From positions 8,013,001 to 8,077,000 of the forward strand of contig JAVTVX010000027.1 in the NCBI GenBank assembly GCA_033439265.1: a DNA stretch of 64,000 nucleotides, read 5' to 3'. The DNA is from Dillenia suffruticosa (Eukaryota; Streptophyta; Magnoliopsida; Dilleniales; Dilleniaceae). Shown here piece after piece: positions 12,177 through 24,470 of the stretch (its first letter is position 1; every line of letters starts with the position of its first letter). Position numbers and translations under genes: made by a program. Below the pieces are notes generated by a model that was given only the letters and a program-made list of their open reading frames with translations, searched no databases and had not been told where the DNA came from.

Positions 12177-13592
12177 ATGGCAAATGATACAAAACCTCTT
12201 CATATAGCAATGCTTCCATGGTCCGCCTTCGGCCACATGATCCCATACTTAGAGTTGGCCAACCTCATTGCTCAAAAGGGTCACAAAATCTCCTTCCTAT
12301 CCACAAATCTGAACATCAAACGCCTCCCAAAACCTCCTCCATCCCTCCGGATTGAATTCATCAGCCTCTTACTGCCTCAAGTCGAAGGCCTCACCGAAAC
12401 TGCCGAGGCCACCACAGACCTTCCTATGAACAAGGTCGACTACCTTAAAATGGCCTACGATGGTCTTAAAGAATCTGTCACTCGCTTTCTGGAAACTTCC
12501 AAGCCAGACTGGATCCTCCATGACTATTTCTCTCACTGGGTATCACCCATTGCTTCCAAATTGGGAACAAAAGTTGCGTTTTTTAGTGTATACACACCGG
12601 AAGCTATCACCTTTTTCGTGCCCCCATGGGACTGCACCGATGATCGGACGTTGTTAGAGCACTACACGGTGCCACCAAAGTGGATCCCATTTCCCACCAG
12701 CGTATCTTTCAGGCCTTGTGAAGTCAAGAGACTACACGAGTCTGCGTCTGGGAACGTCGGTGGGGTGCCGGAGTTATTTCGCCTTGTGCAGTCCGTTAGA
12801 CGCTGTGATGCTCTTGCGATACGAGGCTGCTTTTTATTCCAACCTGAATGGTTGGAACTCTTAGAGGACATGCACCAAAAACCAGTTATACCTGTTGGAC
12901 AGATACCCCCCACCCTAACTTCATTCCTTACTGACGCCGGAAAGGAGAGTGAAGTGAGAGAAATGGAAAATTGGCTAGAAAAACACAACAAGGGTTCTGT
13001 TGTTTACGTAGCATTTGGAAGCGAAGCAAAACTAACTCAACTCGAAATCAGTGAGATAGCTTATGGGCTAGAGAAGTCTGCTTTGCCATTTTTCTGGGTT
13101 CTAAGGAAGCGTCGCGGGCCCCATGATGATGAAGTGCTTGAGTTGCCCGAAGGGTTCGAGGAGCGAGTTAGGGGGAGAGGTGTCGTTCACACCACTTGGG
13201 TACCGCAACTCAGGATATTGAGTCATGACTCAGTAGGCGGGTACTTGATCCACTCGGGTTGGTCTTCTGTGGTGGAAGCAATGAGCCTTGCGAAACCGAT
13301 GATTCTTCTGAACTTTTGTTATGACCAAGGGCTCTGTGCAAGAGTTTTGGAGGAAAAGAGGATGGGTTATCCGATTCCGAGAGACGAGTTCGATGGGTCA
13401 TTCACGAGTGACTCAGTTGCTGAGTCACTCAGGCTTGTGATGGTTGAAGAAGGAGGGAAGGTTTACAGAGACAAGGCTAGGGAAATGAAAGACTTGTTTG
13501 GGAATGGGAAGCTGCAAGACCAGTACGTGGATGATCTTATTGGGTTCTTTAAAACCGGGCGTCACAGCAATCCAGTGGCTGATTGCGAGTAA
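12177..13592 (+). CDS. UDP-glycosyltransferase, UGT91-type (family 1)
   Basis: This intact single-exon gene encodes 471 residues, the usual length for plant family-1 glycosyltransferases. These cytosolic enzymes move a sugar from a UDP-sugar to a small molecule. The UGT91 group often adds a second sugar to glycosides such as flavonoid or triterpene glycosides, but the substrate cannot be read from sequence. The N-terminal acceptor domain has the catalytic His20 in a P-W-x-A-F-G-H motif and a likely partner Asp116. The PSPG donor-binding box spans residues 341-384, begins W-V-P-Q and ends D-Q (Gln384). It reads H-S-G-W-S-S where most families have H-C-G-W-N-S; the Ser form is usual for UGT91/UGT79. 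There is no signal peptide or membrane segment. The start at 12177 is chosen because the family's N-terminus fits and the TATA box lies just upstream. A poly(A) signal follows at 13637. Confidence 0.95.
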   Translation: MANDTKPLHIAMLPWSAFGHMIPYLELANLIAQKGHKISFLSTNLNIKRLPKPPPSLRIEFISLLLPQVEGLTETAEATTDLPMNKVDYLKMAYDGLKESVTRFLETSKPDWILHDYFSHWVSPIASKLGTKVAFFSVYTPEAITFFVPPWDCTDDRTLLEHYTVPPKWIPFPTSVSFRPCEVKRLHESASGNVGGVPELFRLVQSVRRCDALAIRGCFLFQPEWLELLEDMHQKPVIPVGQIPPTLTSFLTDAGKESEVREMENWLEKHNKGSVVYVAFGSEAKLTQLEISEIAYGLEKSALPFFWVLRKRRGPHDDEVLELPEGFEERVRGRGVVHTTWVPQLRILSHDSVGGYLIHSGWSSVVEAMSLAKPMILLNFCYDQGLCARVLEEKRMGYPIPRDEFDGSFTSDSVAESLRLVMVEEGGKVYRDKAREMKDLFGNGKLQDQYVDDLIGFFKTGRHSNPVADCE

Positions 13593-13636
13593 AGATTTAA
13601 AAGGGCAATCTTGAACCCATGAGTGCTGAAGTAAGA

Positions 13637-13642
13637 AATAAA
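13637..13642 (+). terminator. Poly(A) signal of the UGT gene
   Basis: AATAAA lies 45 bases after the stop codon, a plausible near-upstream element for cleavage. Confidence 0.5.
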
Positions 13643-13649
13643 TATTGCA

Positions 13650-15116
13650 TTTCCTATGTCATGGATTTGACTGTCCATTCAGCTGTTGATCGGTAACATT
13701 TGAGGGGTGTTACACTGGGAATTCCATGGTTGAAACTCCATGTTTTCTTTTTCTCTTATCTCTAGTCGAATGCTTCACTTATCTCCGGCTTTTGCTTTGC
13801 CTCGATGCTTATTCTACAACCTCGACCAAACATCGATCTGATCTTTATTTAGATGCCATTATTTTTTATAAAATAATCAATAATTATTGAATATAAATTC
13901 AATTATAAATTTAAAATTTATTAATATTCATAAGATTTGTTATAAAAAAAAAAAGGGTTATACTCGGATAAGAATAACAATTTATCTAAACTTTAATTGA
14001 TATATGCAAAGTGGGACAGGGAAATGTATGATGTTGATCAAGTAAATTTTAGAGGTTTCAAGGGAACAGTTTAATAATACAAATTCTCTCCACAAACTGA
14101 TGATTTTAGATTTAAATCGTTATATAATAAAAATAAATAAATTTTAGATCCAATAATACTCGATCCCTTCCTAAACCACCCCGCCTGGCCAATATCTCTC
14201 TTTCACCGGGTTGTTATTATGTAGAAATAGTCAAATGCTAAAATTACTCCAAAAAATACCTCTTAGCTTATTAGATCCATTATGCTTTTCATAATTAATT
14301 TTATGATTAATAGTAGTTAGTTATATTATTTTTTATTAATTAATGTAATGATAAATAGGAGTAGCTGTTCAATATTTCTTGCTCTCTGTTCAACATGTGA
14401 AACAAGATAAGATTAAATGTAAAAATTTCTAGAAATGTTATCTGTGCATATTTGAGCAGAACACATATTCAATGTATTATTTAATTTTAAAACTTGTAAA
14501 AATAATAATTAATTTTATTCTTGTTCTGCAAATTAGAGCACCCATTTGAGTCATGTAATTAAAGATCTACTTAAAAAACCTATATTAATATAATTTAACC
14601 ACTCTGCCCTACTCTACCCTACCTGGCTGGGAATCCAGATTTGACTCTGTTAAAGACCTACTGAATTCTACCCGACCCAAACTCGTTTGTCATCTCTAAC
14701 TCTGGATGCAATGGATTATATCAAAGAGATTCAAGTAAATTTAATTTAATTTAGGATTGATGGATATTTTATTTTTCTCCTTTGTTGTAGATTCATTTTG
14801 TGAAGTCATACGAACACATTTTGAAAGCCATTATTGGTTTTTTTTAACTCGTTTTTTTGGTTGTATGGGAACATTTTAATTTTTGACTATTTAGGTGAAA
14901 TAAACTATTTGTATTAAGAACTTAGTTACTTGCCAAATTTTATGTATTTAATAATTCTTGTTTATGTCGGATTGTGTTTGTGAAATTTGAGTGGACGATA
15001 GTTTTTTTTAGTAATTATAATTGTTGAAAAATGTTATTTTAGTAGTTATTCATTATTGTCAAACAATCTTTTAGCAACAATTCATTTTGTGTGTGTGTGT
15101 GTGTAAAATTGAGGTG
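13650..15116. other. Spacer after the UGT gene
   Basis: No gene is visible. The sequence is AT-rich. A C-rich patch at about 14600-14700 ends with a word whose reverse complement is TAGAGATGACAAACGAGTTT followed by GGGTCGGGT, which resembles one end of a hAT-type MITE; I find no partner end. A short (GT)n run lies at about 15090-15104. Confidence 0.5.
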
Positions 15117-15451
15117 AGGACACCCGCTTCAAAATGAAGCTAACCTTGAATATCACACAAAAGAACAAAATACACCTCAGTCGGAGGAGATAACAATTCA
15201 TGAATTCCGTAGGGAACTAAATGACCCAAACGACTGAGCATATCCGCACAACCATTGTCTTCTCGTGGCACATACCGGACTGTCTGAACCCTCACCAGAC
15301 GTATTAGTTATTGGCACTCACAAGTAAAATGGAAAGCAAAATGCTGGTTATTCAAGTCAAAAGAATGGAATAATTCAAGTTCTGCGGAATCCAATTCCAC
15401 GACCATTGGTGGGAGCTTGGCCCGAATTAGAAGCCTGAGTCCTTTCCGAAT
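15117..15451 (-). pseudogene. LINE-type RNase H remnant, C-terminal half
   Basis: On the minus strand this reads as the second half of a plant LINE-type RNase H domain (RVT_3 type): R-K-G-L-R-L-L near the right edge, then V-E-L-D-S (the D-S of the active-site strand) and V-P-R-E-D-N-G-C-A-D-M-L-S (about 15210-15260). At least one stop breaks it. The first half of the same domain lies at 21940-22200, on the other side of the copia insertion. Reading across the two pieces gives E-L-S-R / I-R-K-G, in register with the family apart from one surplus base. Confidence 0.75.
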
Positions 15452-15938
15452 TGTTGGATATTTTTTGGTGACTCATTTACGCACAGCGAAAGTATACAAT
15501 AATTTTCAGGAAATAAAATGATCGAGATATCTCAATATGTAGATCTTTAAAATCAATCGAACGGCATGTCTTTCAATCGGATCTCACGATCGGGATGGTG
15601 ATCATGATGTTAATCGAATCACCACCGTAATATCACAACGTCTCAATCCAAATTCGGTGATTTCTTTGACAAGAGAGATTTTTCTACGCAAAAATCTCCA
15701 ACCCTTATCGTGTTATCTCTGTAGAGATTTGTGCATTCTCTCAAGAAAACCCTAGTCGCCCTTATTCTCTATGGAAGAAGTTGGACTCCCCTTAGGCACT
15801 CTCCAAGGATCATTAGGGTTTCACAATTAAATGAGTGATTAAATAGAAGTTATGGTGTGGTAAAAATGGGATAATGGGAGTTACCCCGTTATCCCCTAAA
15901 TTATCAAAATGCCTCCTCTTGGGCATATATTACCAACA
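15452..15938 (-). repeat. 3' LTR of minus-strand copia element
   Basis: It is nearly identical in layout to the right LTR, including shared phrases around ACGCACAGCG, ATCGAATCACC and CTCTTGGGCATATATTACC. The minus-strand polypurine tract follows at 15939-15948. Confidence 0.9.
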
Positions 15939-16899
15939 TCTCCCACTTACACATGAGAATATTTCACATCCGTCAAAAGATCGCAATTCATGCAATCCAT
16001 CACATCACCCTGCTAGACTTTCATACATGATTGGACGTCGTGCGACCGGCGAGTATACCTGTAAGCAAAGATTACTCGATACACCTATTAGAATGATCGA
16101 GAAATCATGGTAAGTATAAAAAATAACTCACTGTGCCCCAAATCCAAAACTAATTACATCCATCGAGCTGTTTTCCTCAACGAAAGTAATCCCCAATAAA
16201 TGTCCGACGGTGTATCCACTATTATGCTTACATCCCAACATAGATAAGCATAATAAGCATGCCGGTGAATACAACATAATGATTTAATGTCAATTGGTTT
16301 TATTTTTCTCAAATTCGAATCTATTAGCCTCAATTCAGCTACTTTCCTAGACCTGTCCCTCAGATCTCAATTTATCTTCCGGATCGTCGGTAAACAGATT
16401 AAAGTAACAATATTGAGCCAAAACTTCTAGAAACAGCCGAAAGTGATAAGGGTACAAGAAATCCCACCAATGGATCTCGGGTCTCACATAGTAGGAATGG
16501 GGATCTAAATTATATCATGTCTCAAACAATGCTCCTACTATCCCTGGTCGACATATCACAAAATATATGGCAATTTAAGTAGTGCAATAAATAAAATCGT
16601 GATTCAACTATATACACATGTCAGTACAAAGTGAGAAATGTCAATATAGATGCAAACCCAATGATTCCTATATCTCATACAGGAATATCTCATACAGGAA
16701 TCTCTCATAATGAGTTTATTGAAGGGATCAACCAATACGCTGTATAGTAGTATACTTAATTTGTCACTTCACCCTTCTCGGTGATGTCTCTCATAATGTA
16801 GTATTAGGTATCAATTTGTTTGGACTTACTGATACTTAGGGTCTTAAGTATGGTCAAGGGCGGCCTGATTTTCTCAATAAATAATTCACTGGCCTCTCA

Positions 16900-19160
16900 C
16901 TATCTGTCACAACCCCTAAGTGATCTGGAAATTTCCAAAGCCAAACACTCTCCTGAACTGTCGCTGAGTGTACCACAAGCGCAATCTCTATCGTAGATAG
17001 AAATATGTAGGTTTGTTTCTTACTACTCTAAGACAGCAAAACCTGATATCGATTTGCGTACATTCAGATCGCCAACCCAGTCGGTACTGAATACCCAATA
17101 AAATGCAAATCACCTCCTCCGTAACACAAGGAGAGGTCCACAGTTTTCTCGAGATGTCTCGAAATCCTTTCACTACTCTTTAGTGATCCCTTCTAGGATT
17201 CGATCAATACCTAATTACCATATTGACTGCAAAGCAAACGTCTGATCGTGTACGCGATACTACGTACATCAAAGTATTCAATGCACTGGAACAAGGAATT
17301 CTACTCATTTCCCTTGTCCTTTTCTTAGTCATAGGCATATATCAAGAATTAGGCTTTAACATTTTAGCGATAAGAGTATCTTTAGGATTGCAATCGTTCT
17401 TCTCGAAACGCTTGAGAACTCTATTGATGTTGGACTCTGTGAAAGAGTCAACACCTGTCTCAAGTGATCCCTCTGGATTTTAACTTCGAGGAAGAACTGA
17501 GTCTTACCCATATCTTTCACATCAAGACTCGACAATATCTACGTTATCGTGGTCATCAGATACTCTTTGTTATTCCTAGTCAACAGAATGTTATTCACAT
17601 ATAGGGACATGATCATAAAAGTCATAAGAACGTATAAGGTATACGCGATGATCGTCCCCGACCATCACGAAACCGTGAGATATCACATTCTCGTGAAATC
17701 TCAAACGCTACTGCCTGAATTGATGATTAAGGTCATATGTCGACTTTCGAAATCAACAGACCTCATCATCCTAATCTATAGGAATAAAGTCAGATGACTA
17801 TTCCTTGAGATCCCTTCATCCAAAAACTCTCACTCAGGAAAGCAGTCGCAACGTCCATCTGGTCTCACTCCAGATCATTGTCCGTGACGATCGCTAAAAG
17901 TAAATGGATTGAGGTAATCTTGTCCTCAGCCTGAGCAACCCCTGGTTATCAGATGGGCCTTATACCTCTACATCGATCCGTCGGCCTTTTTCTTGAGGTT
18001 GAGAACCCATATGTTCCCAACGGCCCTACTACTCTCAGACAAATCAACTAGATCCCAAATCTCATTGATTCTCATCAACTCCTTCTCTCATCCATGACCT
18101 CAAACCAATGGTCCTCCACAAAACTCTCAAGAGCCTCTAGGACAATTAAAGGTTTCTTGTAACCCTCAAGAGTCATACTGAGAGTTTCTCCCTCAATCGG
18201 GAAGCGACGGTCAGGTACGCATTCTTGACTACTCTTAAGATGAGGGAAAACCTTTTTACCTTTAAATGGATTGCTCCCACTGGGATCAGCTAACCGTTAG
18301 GCTCATCCATCTCATAGGAGGTAAAGTCCCAATTGATTTCACCTCTCATAGGGAAATCAGTTTCAAGAAACTCGGCATCATGAGACTCAATATCAGTGAG
18401 TGTCGTCCGTATGTTCACCTAGAACACATTCCCCACAGAGTGTTCTTGGTATCTAATAGAGATATATCTCTTTTCTTGCAGGCCTAACTCGCCGTGTAAT
18501 TGCAAGAAATAGTGAACATACGCGACACAACCCTATAATCTCAAATGGCTAAGGTCAGGCTGCCTCCCTATCCAAAACTCGTATGAAGTACTGATTACGG
18601 ACTTCAATAGATTACGATTGAGGACATAAACTATAACCAATAATGCATCTCCCCAATGGGAAACGAGTAAATTGGCTTGCGCCATTATCGGCCTCACCTT
18701 CTCAAACAAAGTCTTATTCTGTTCTCATAGCTACTTTACTCCACTGAGTAGCAAGGAATAGTCAATTTCTCACAATACCCTTCTTGAAACAGAGCTCTTC
18801 AAACAAATACTTGCGCCCTCGATCAGTTTTGAGAGCCTCTACGCTCAAGTTTAACTGATTTTCAATCTCGCTAATAACTTCCTGAGGCACCTCAATGCCT
18901 CAGACTTACACAAGATCAGATAAATATAACCGAAACACGTGTAATTGTTTATGAATGTAATAGAGTACCCAACACCATTTCAGGTTCTCACGTTCATAAG
19001 GCCATGGATAATAGAGTGAACCGACTACAATGGAGTCCCAGCTCTCATTGTTATGTCAAATGGTTTTCTTGTAAGTTTCAGACCACTCACTACTAACCGG
19101 TTTATCCTCTCTCACACTAAGAGGAAAACCAGAAATATCATTGAAACTTCCGGTACATTT
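16900..19160 (-). pseudogene. copia pol remnant (integrase, reverse transcriptase, RNase H)
   Basis: On the minus strand, integrase similarity runs from about 19150 to 18500 and includes a L-K-T-D-R-G-R-K-Y-L stretch near 18835 and a L-N-R-N-L-L-K-S-V region near 18600. The reverse transcriptase region covers about 18200-17270, with K-x-M-G-x-x-x-F-F-L-E-V-K near 17510 and an M-S-R-I-P-x-S-S-A stretch near 17300. RNase H is recognisable at about 17090-16930 (K-K-Q-T-Y-I-x-L-S-T near 17010). Frames change often and stops are frequent. No intact protein is encoded. Confidence 0.75.
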
Positions 19161-20399
19161 AGTCCCTTACGAACCAAAATATAACCAATTAAAGAATTGT
19201 CGTAATAAATGGAAATTATAAAATTTCCAAATTGACAAAGCATATCCTAAGCTGAAATCAAATTCCGTTGAACATTTGAAGTGTAAAGAGCATACAGTCC
19301 AGCATATTTGCAATTCCAACTTGCAAGTGCTACTCCCTCTGATGTCGACAAACACTTCATTTCTCTACGTAAATCCTCTTGCTTGAGGACTCACTGAGCA
19401 GAACTATATTAGCGCACTCCTATCTCGAGTTACATAGTCGGTTGCTCTTGTGTTTACAATCCACGAGTCCCACAGGATGTTTTCTTCTTATTTGAATCTT
19501 GAGTCCCACAGGAGTCCTTGCTCGACTCCATCGCTTAAGCATGACTCGAGTTTCGCTTACTTACCTCTAGGTGCTCCTATTCGAGCTCACTGTACCTATT
19601 TACATTAGTGAAAATACGAATACTTTCATCGTATGTGAAATAGACTTTCATGATTTCTCATGAATCAGGTAAAAATTGGATCGCATCCAACACAAGAAGA
19701 CATATCCGAAATAGGCTTGGTCACATTCCCCAACTCGGCGACCATACTTGACATTTTCATCGAATGTTACATCATCGTATGATCAACCATTTTCTTATAA
19801 GTTATTATACTTATAAGTCAGTATCACAATCTCAGGATCTGTAAGAGTACCACAATGCTCTTTATAGGGTGAGCCAAACCAATAGAACCGTAGGATATTG
19901 CTTATAAACTGGGATCACATCATCGTGTATGCTATTTATGAGGATTGCCCTAACTTGGTCATTATTCCCCTTCCATGTACGTAATATCTCATAATCCCAT
20001 CTCTCTGAGGTGTGGTACCCTCCCCAGAGTCCACCATCTCACACCTCAAAATTTAATTAGATCTTGTCCCTCGAGGATAAATTGAATCTACCAATGAAAA
20101 ATCTCGAAATTATCACCATTCAATTTTATCCCCCTTGCAAAGATCCAATACAACAATTTTAGAAGCAGTCAAAGAAATAAGCATGACTTGTGATACTTAT
20201 TATCACATTTTGTGCACTCTACGAATCAACAAGACCCAAAAAATTCGAATACAGACCCCAAGACGAGCGTATGAATCAATAGACACCATACACCATAATT
20301 CGGGATTGCATCTTACTATTCGGACTAGAATTCGATACACAAAAATCATTTTTATGGATGTAGGACCCTAAAAAATTAAAAAAAAAAAATTTAATTCCT

Positions 20400-20880
20400 G
20401 ACGACCTGACATGCCGCCGGAGGTCCCACGCGCCTCCACGTGCCAACGGCGCTTTCACACGTGCCTCCACGCGTTGCCAGCTGCCTAGGGCACTCGTCAG
20501 ACTCGCGGCACGCCACACACGCGCTACCATGCGCTTGGCTAGGCTTGACTCACGCACGCCGAGTCACGGTGCACATCTCACGCGCTCACACGCTCACACG
20601 CTGAGCCGTGTCGAGCCGGGTATGGACTGGGTCGGGCAACAGGTCAGGGGTGACCCGACTGACCGATCAACGGGGGTCAGGATCCGACCCGGTCGGGTCG
20701 GTCCGGGTCGGTCCGGGTCGGGGAACACGTGTCCAGGTCATAACCGACCCGGATAACCCAGACAGTTCACGCGCCTTTCCCGCGCGTGAACCTCACGCGC
20801 CTTTCCCGCGCGTGAACCTCACGCGCCATCTTGTTTCCTACTGACGCGCTTCAGCACGCGTGTGGTGCACGCGCCATCAG
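20400..20880. repeat. GC-rich block with short tandem repeats
   Basis: Inside the copia element, near its 5' end, lies a CpG-rich block. It contains CGGGTCGGTC words repeated three times (20692-20722) and a 26-bp unit beginning CACGCGCCTTTCCCGCGCGT twice in tandem (20768-20819) plus a partial third copy. The open frames here reflect composition. Confidence 0.8.
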
Positions 20881-21438
20881 GTCGGATCTCTTTGTTTTCA
20901 CCTGAATTTTTCTATAACCGGGTCTTTCGACCTGGAAGCCGGAAAACCCATTTTCCAACTCTATTTTTTTTACCGAATTTTTTAGGAAATCTCTTATTCC
21001 ATTTATTCCAAACATTCTTGACTCGATTTTTGGAATAATCAAGCCCTAATCTCGTCGTATTTTAGATCTAAAATTCCGGCCCTTCGCGATCAATTTTGAA
21101 ACCTCATTTTTCGGCCACAATAATATGCAATATATATATCAAATCAAAAAGCATGAAACAAGGAACACAGATCTATGATTTTCATGCATTGATTTGCCCT
21201 AAAACTTGACAAATTTGGGGTTGAATAGTTCGGTTACTATTCAAGGCCGAAACTTTCAACCAGAATTTTCTTTAGCTAAACGTATTCAGAAAATTACGAA
21301 AAAATTATTTTCGTATTCTACGGATCATGGGTAACACCGTGGTGTTTTCGGATTCACAAAATTCATCCGTGATCTGAATCACAAATTTTATATCATATAT
21401 TTTTATACCCGAAAATTATTTTTAATAATCCAACGTAT

Positions 21439-21450
21439 GCTCTGATACCA
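21439..21450 (-). other. Primer binding site (initiator tRNA-Met type), minus strand
   Basis: The minus strand reads TGGTATCAGAGC, one base from the right LTR. This fixes the element's orientation. Confidence 0.9.
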
Positions 21451-21451
21451 A

Positions 21452-21939
21452 TGTTGGATATTTTTTTGTGACTTATTCACGCACAGCGGAAGTATACAAT
21501 AATTTTTGAAAAATAAAATGATCGGGTTAGCTCAATATGCAGATCTTCAAAATCAACCGAACGGCATGTCTCTCGATCGAATTTCATGGTCGGGATGGTG
21601 ATCACGATGTTAATCGAATCACCGTCGCAATATCACAACGCCTCAATCCAAGTCCAGTGATTTCTTTGACGAGAGAGATTTTCCTACGCAAAAATCTCCA
21701 ATCCTTATCGTATTGTCTCTCTCTAGAGATTTGTACATTCTCTCAAGAAAACCCTAGCCGCCCTTATTCTCTATGAAAGAAGTTGGACTCCTCTTAGGCA
21801 CTCTCCAAGAATCATTAGAGTTTCATAATTAAATGAGTGATTAAATAGGAGTTATGGTATGATAAAAATGGGATAATGGGAATTACCCCATTATCCTCTA
21901 AATTATCAAAATCTTCCTCTTGGGCATATATTACCAACA
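21452..21939 (-). repeat. 5' LTR of minus-strand copia element
   Basis: It begins TGTTGGATATTTTTTTGTGA on the plus strand and ends ATATTACCAACA. It pairs with 15452-15938. Confidence 0.9.
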
Positions 21940-22690
21940 TTCTTGATAACTCTGACGTGAAAGAATCAGTGACATCCAAATTTCTCGTGAAACCTCTAAG
22001 GCATAGTCCATATTCATCTCATTTGAGACCTCCAGCACCCACCAACCAGAAATTACACTAAACAGATCCATTCGTGTTTAGTTTTGAGACACCTATTGGA
22101 GGGGGAGCCAACGACTCCATTTTCCAATGTGAACGTCAGGAGGGGTGTCTCGCAAACACATTTGTCATCCATCTTTGGTATAACTAGCTGCCATAGACAC
22201 TATGCCCTTTAGGGAAAACATACCCCACCTCAAACACCAAACGGCAACGCTTCTTCCAAATACATAAAGGTTATGGCCCAAGGGAGACCTAAGTGAATCG
22301 CATGTGACTTACAATTTCTAACCAGCCAAGCTTTTTCTAGCGGGCGAGCATAAGGTTGGATAGAAATGATGAACAGTGGGTTCGGCACCAAACCTATCAA
22401 ACAACTAAGCAATCTCTAAAAAGTAAAAAGATAAAGAATAGTTTTTGGAAATTCTTGACAAATGGGACACAAGGAATCTGCAACAATCCCCCTCTGGACC
22501 CGAGTATTATTTGTCACCAGACTGTTATGCAACAAAAGCCACATCATCAATTTCACCCATTCTTGGCACCCAAAACGCCAGATCCATTTCCAATTATCCA
22601 AAAAATTCCTTGGAATATCATTATTTTGAAAAGTAAGATAAGTTGAGAAAACTCCTCCGCCCAATTCGTAATTGTTGAAAACCTTTTGAT
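21940..22690 (-). pseudogene. LINE remnant: zinc-binding (zf-RVT) region and first half of RNase H
   Basis: On the minus strand from about 22660 to 22420 there is a zf-RVT-type region with W-I-W-R-F-G-C-Q-E, L-W/L-L-L-H-N-S-L and C-P-I-C-Q-E motifs. From about 22130 to 21940 comes the start of RNase H (a K-L/T-N-x-D/N-G-type strand and a S-E-L motif at the insertion edge). Several stops and frame changes are present. The reverse transcriptase part expected further right is not seen, so the LINE is 5' truncated, which is common for LINEs. Confidence 0.75.
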
Positions 22691-24470
22691 GGCTTTAATG
22701 CCCACAAAAACTCGTGTCGACCAATGGAAAACATTTAGCGGCATTTTAAATGCCATTTATGACTTTCTATTCTTTGAACATGACTTTTACCGGCATTTAA
22801 GGGTTGCTAATTGTATTTACAGATAGCTCCATTTATTAACACTTGTCACAACATTTGCGATCGGTGTCGGTAAGTGTTTATCGAAGCGGTGTTTGCAGGA
22901 TTTGGTCCACAATGCGTAGGGAGTTGGTGTAAGGTGTATGAAGATTGCTTCCCATTTAAAAGTTTTCTCAAAATTTTTGGTTCCAAAAATACCCCTAGAA
23001 CTAGCTGTCATATAATTATGAGCACATGCATATAGTTATTAGCAGGGGCATTTTCGTCATTTTACATTCTTCGTTTTTTTTTTTTTAACAGGCGATGAAA
23101 TAAGTACAAAATTTTCTTCACAAAAATGCCTCCCTAGACAAGCCATTTTTTGGCCTTTAGGAAGGGCATTTTTGTCATTCAATTACTCCAAATTCCAAAA
23201 GAGGAACAAGAAAAAGCATATGGCCATTTTTTGAGACGGTGCACGATCACAAATTTGACTGTTTCCGATGAGTTTAAATGACCATGATATTTGAGTTTCA
23301 AATATGACCGTTAGATTAAATCTAACGGTCACATTTGCAACGTCGCTGAACTTCAACCACTTCTTTCCCGGTTCGGACCGATGATTCATTGTCAATCCAC
23401 TTGATGGTTCTTCCCGTGCAGGTTAGGACCACTGGATCACGGCCGATTCCAAACCTTGTGAACCAGGATTGGGAAAATCCGGACCGGTTTGTGGCCTGTT
23501 TTTCTTGGTTCAGTCTAGGATGAACAAGTACGGTAGCACGTCTACGGGCAGAAAAAGTGGTCCTTTTTTTTTATGTATATTCAAATTCGAATATATTATA
23601 AGAGAATGGGAGAAGGCGCCATTTGAGTTCAAATTCGAATATATTATATGGAAAGGGAGAAGGCGCTCGTTGGCGGCAGAAAAAGTGGTATGAGTTCCAC
23701 AGATATGGCATCGTTCATTACCATTGTCATTCCGGCTTCGCTCATAACCTTGTCACCACTTCATCCAGTTTCAGCTAGCACTCTTAAGAGCAACATTGTC
23801 CATTCCATAGCCACTTGAATTATTTTATCCACATACTGCTCAATTCCGACATCGATCTGGCCATTTTTACTCACTCTTGATAGTACCGTAATTATCACAT
23901 ACGCAGAGCGGGTGGTCATTGAAACCACCTTCACAATGCAATAGATGCATCCAAATGCGACCAAATAGTTACAGAGAAACATGTGATTAAAACCATTCAA
24001 GCTTATAGGAGGAGGTTTATAGGCTACTTTACAGTTTCGAGATACGTAACTCCAGCCCTAAATTATGTACAAGTATTTAATTATGTACAATGACATAAAA
24101 ATTGAGGCCCGAGTCTTTCTAAAATGCTCCTTTTGAGCTTTTATAAGACTAGACAATACCTTTTCTAGCTTTACTCTTCAATTTCATCTTTCAGTTGAAA
24201 TAGCCATGTACCAAACTTTATCCAAACACACACACATAATATTCCCCTTTGTATTATATGCCTGTTCTGCCTATCATGCACAACCATAACATAATTCATC
24301 AAAGTTTCCAAGCTGTACATATCACTTATTAGGACGATGATTTCCAAAGAATGACATCACAATTTTCTTTAAAATATCTGACACAAGGCTGGCAATAATC
24401 AACTTTGGGGTACAAGTACCATAGGCATACCCACCTATGTATGGGATAAGTTATTGTGCAACCCCTGCAT
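22691..24470. other. Spacer with a short duplicated block
   Basis: No gene is visible. A 39-bp unit starting TCAAATTCGAATATATTATA occurs at 23581-23619 and again at 23629-23667. The word GGCAGAAAAAGTGGT flanks the pair at about 23547 and 23675, so a segment of about 128 bp carries an internal and an outer repeat. Confidence 0.6.

Larger units (their letters stand above)
15452..21939 (-). mobile_element. Ty1/copia LTR retrotransposon, minus orientation, decayed
   Basis: Two LTRs of about 487-488 bp begin TGTTGGATA and end CCAACA (left 15452-15938, right 21452-21939). The reverse complement of a tRNA-iMet primer binding site abuts the right LTR and a polypurine tract (minus strand AAGTGGGAGA) abuts the left LTR, so the element reads right to left. 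The coding region on the minus strand holds remnants of integrase, reverse transcriptase and RNase H. The bases flanking the two ends (CGAAT and TTCTT) do not match, so no target duplication is seen. It splits a LINE remnant of the same orientation. Confidence 0.9.

Noticed and set aside
13263..13275. PSPG box Ser in place of Cys/Asn (H-S-G-W-S-S) as a possible inactivating change in the UGT
   Set aside because: The Ser form is normal for the UGT91 and UGT79 groups, and the other donor-binding residues are present.
17223..18487. Plus-strand frames inside the minus-strand copia element
   Set aside because: They are antisense shadows of the degenerate pol region.
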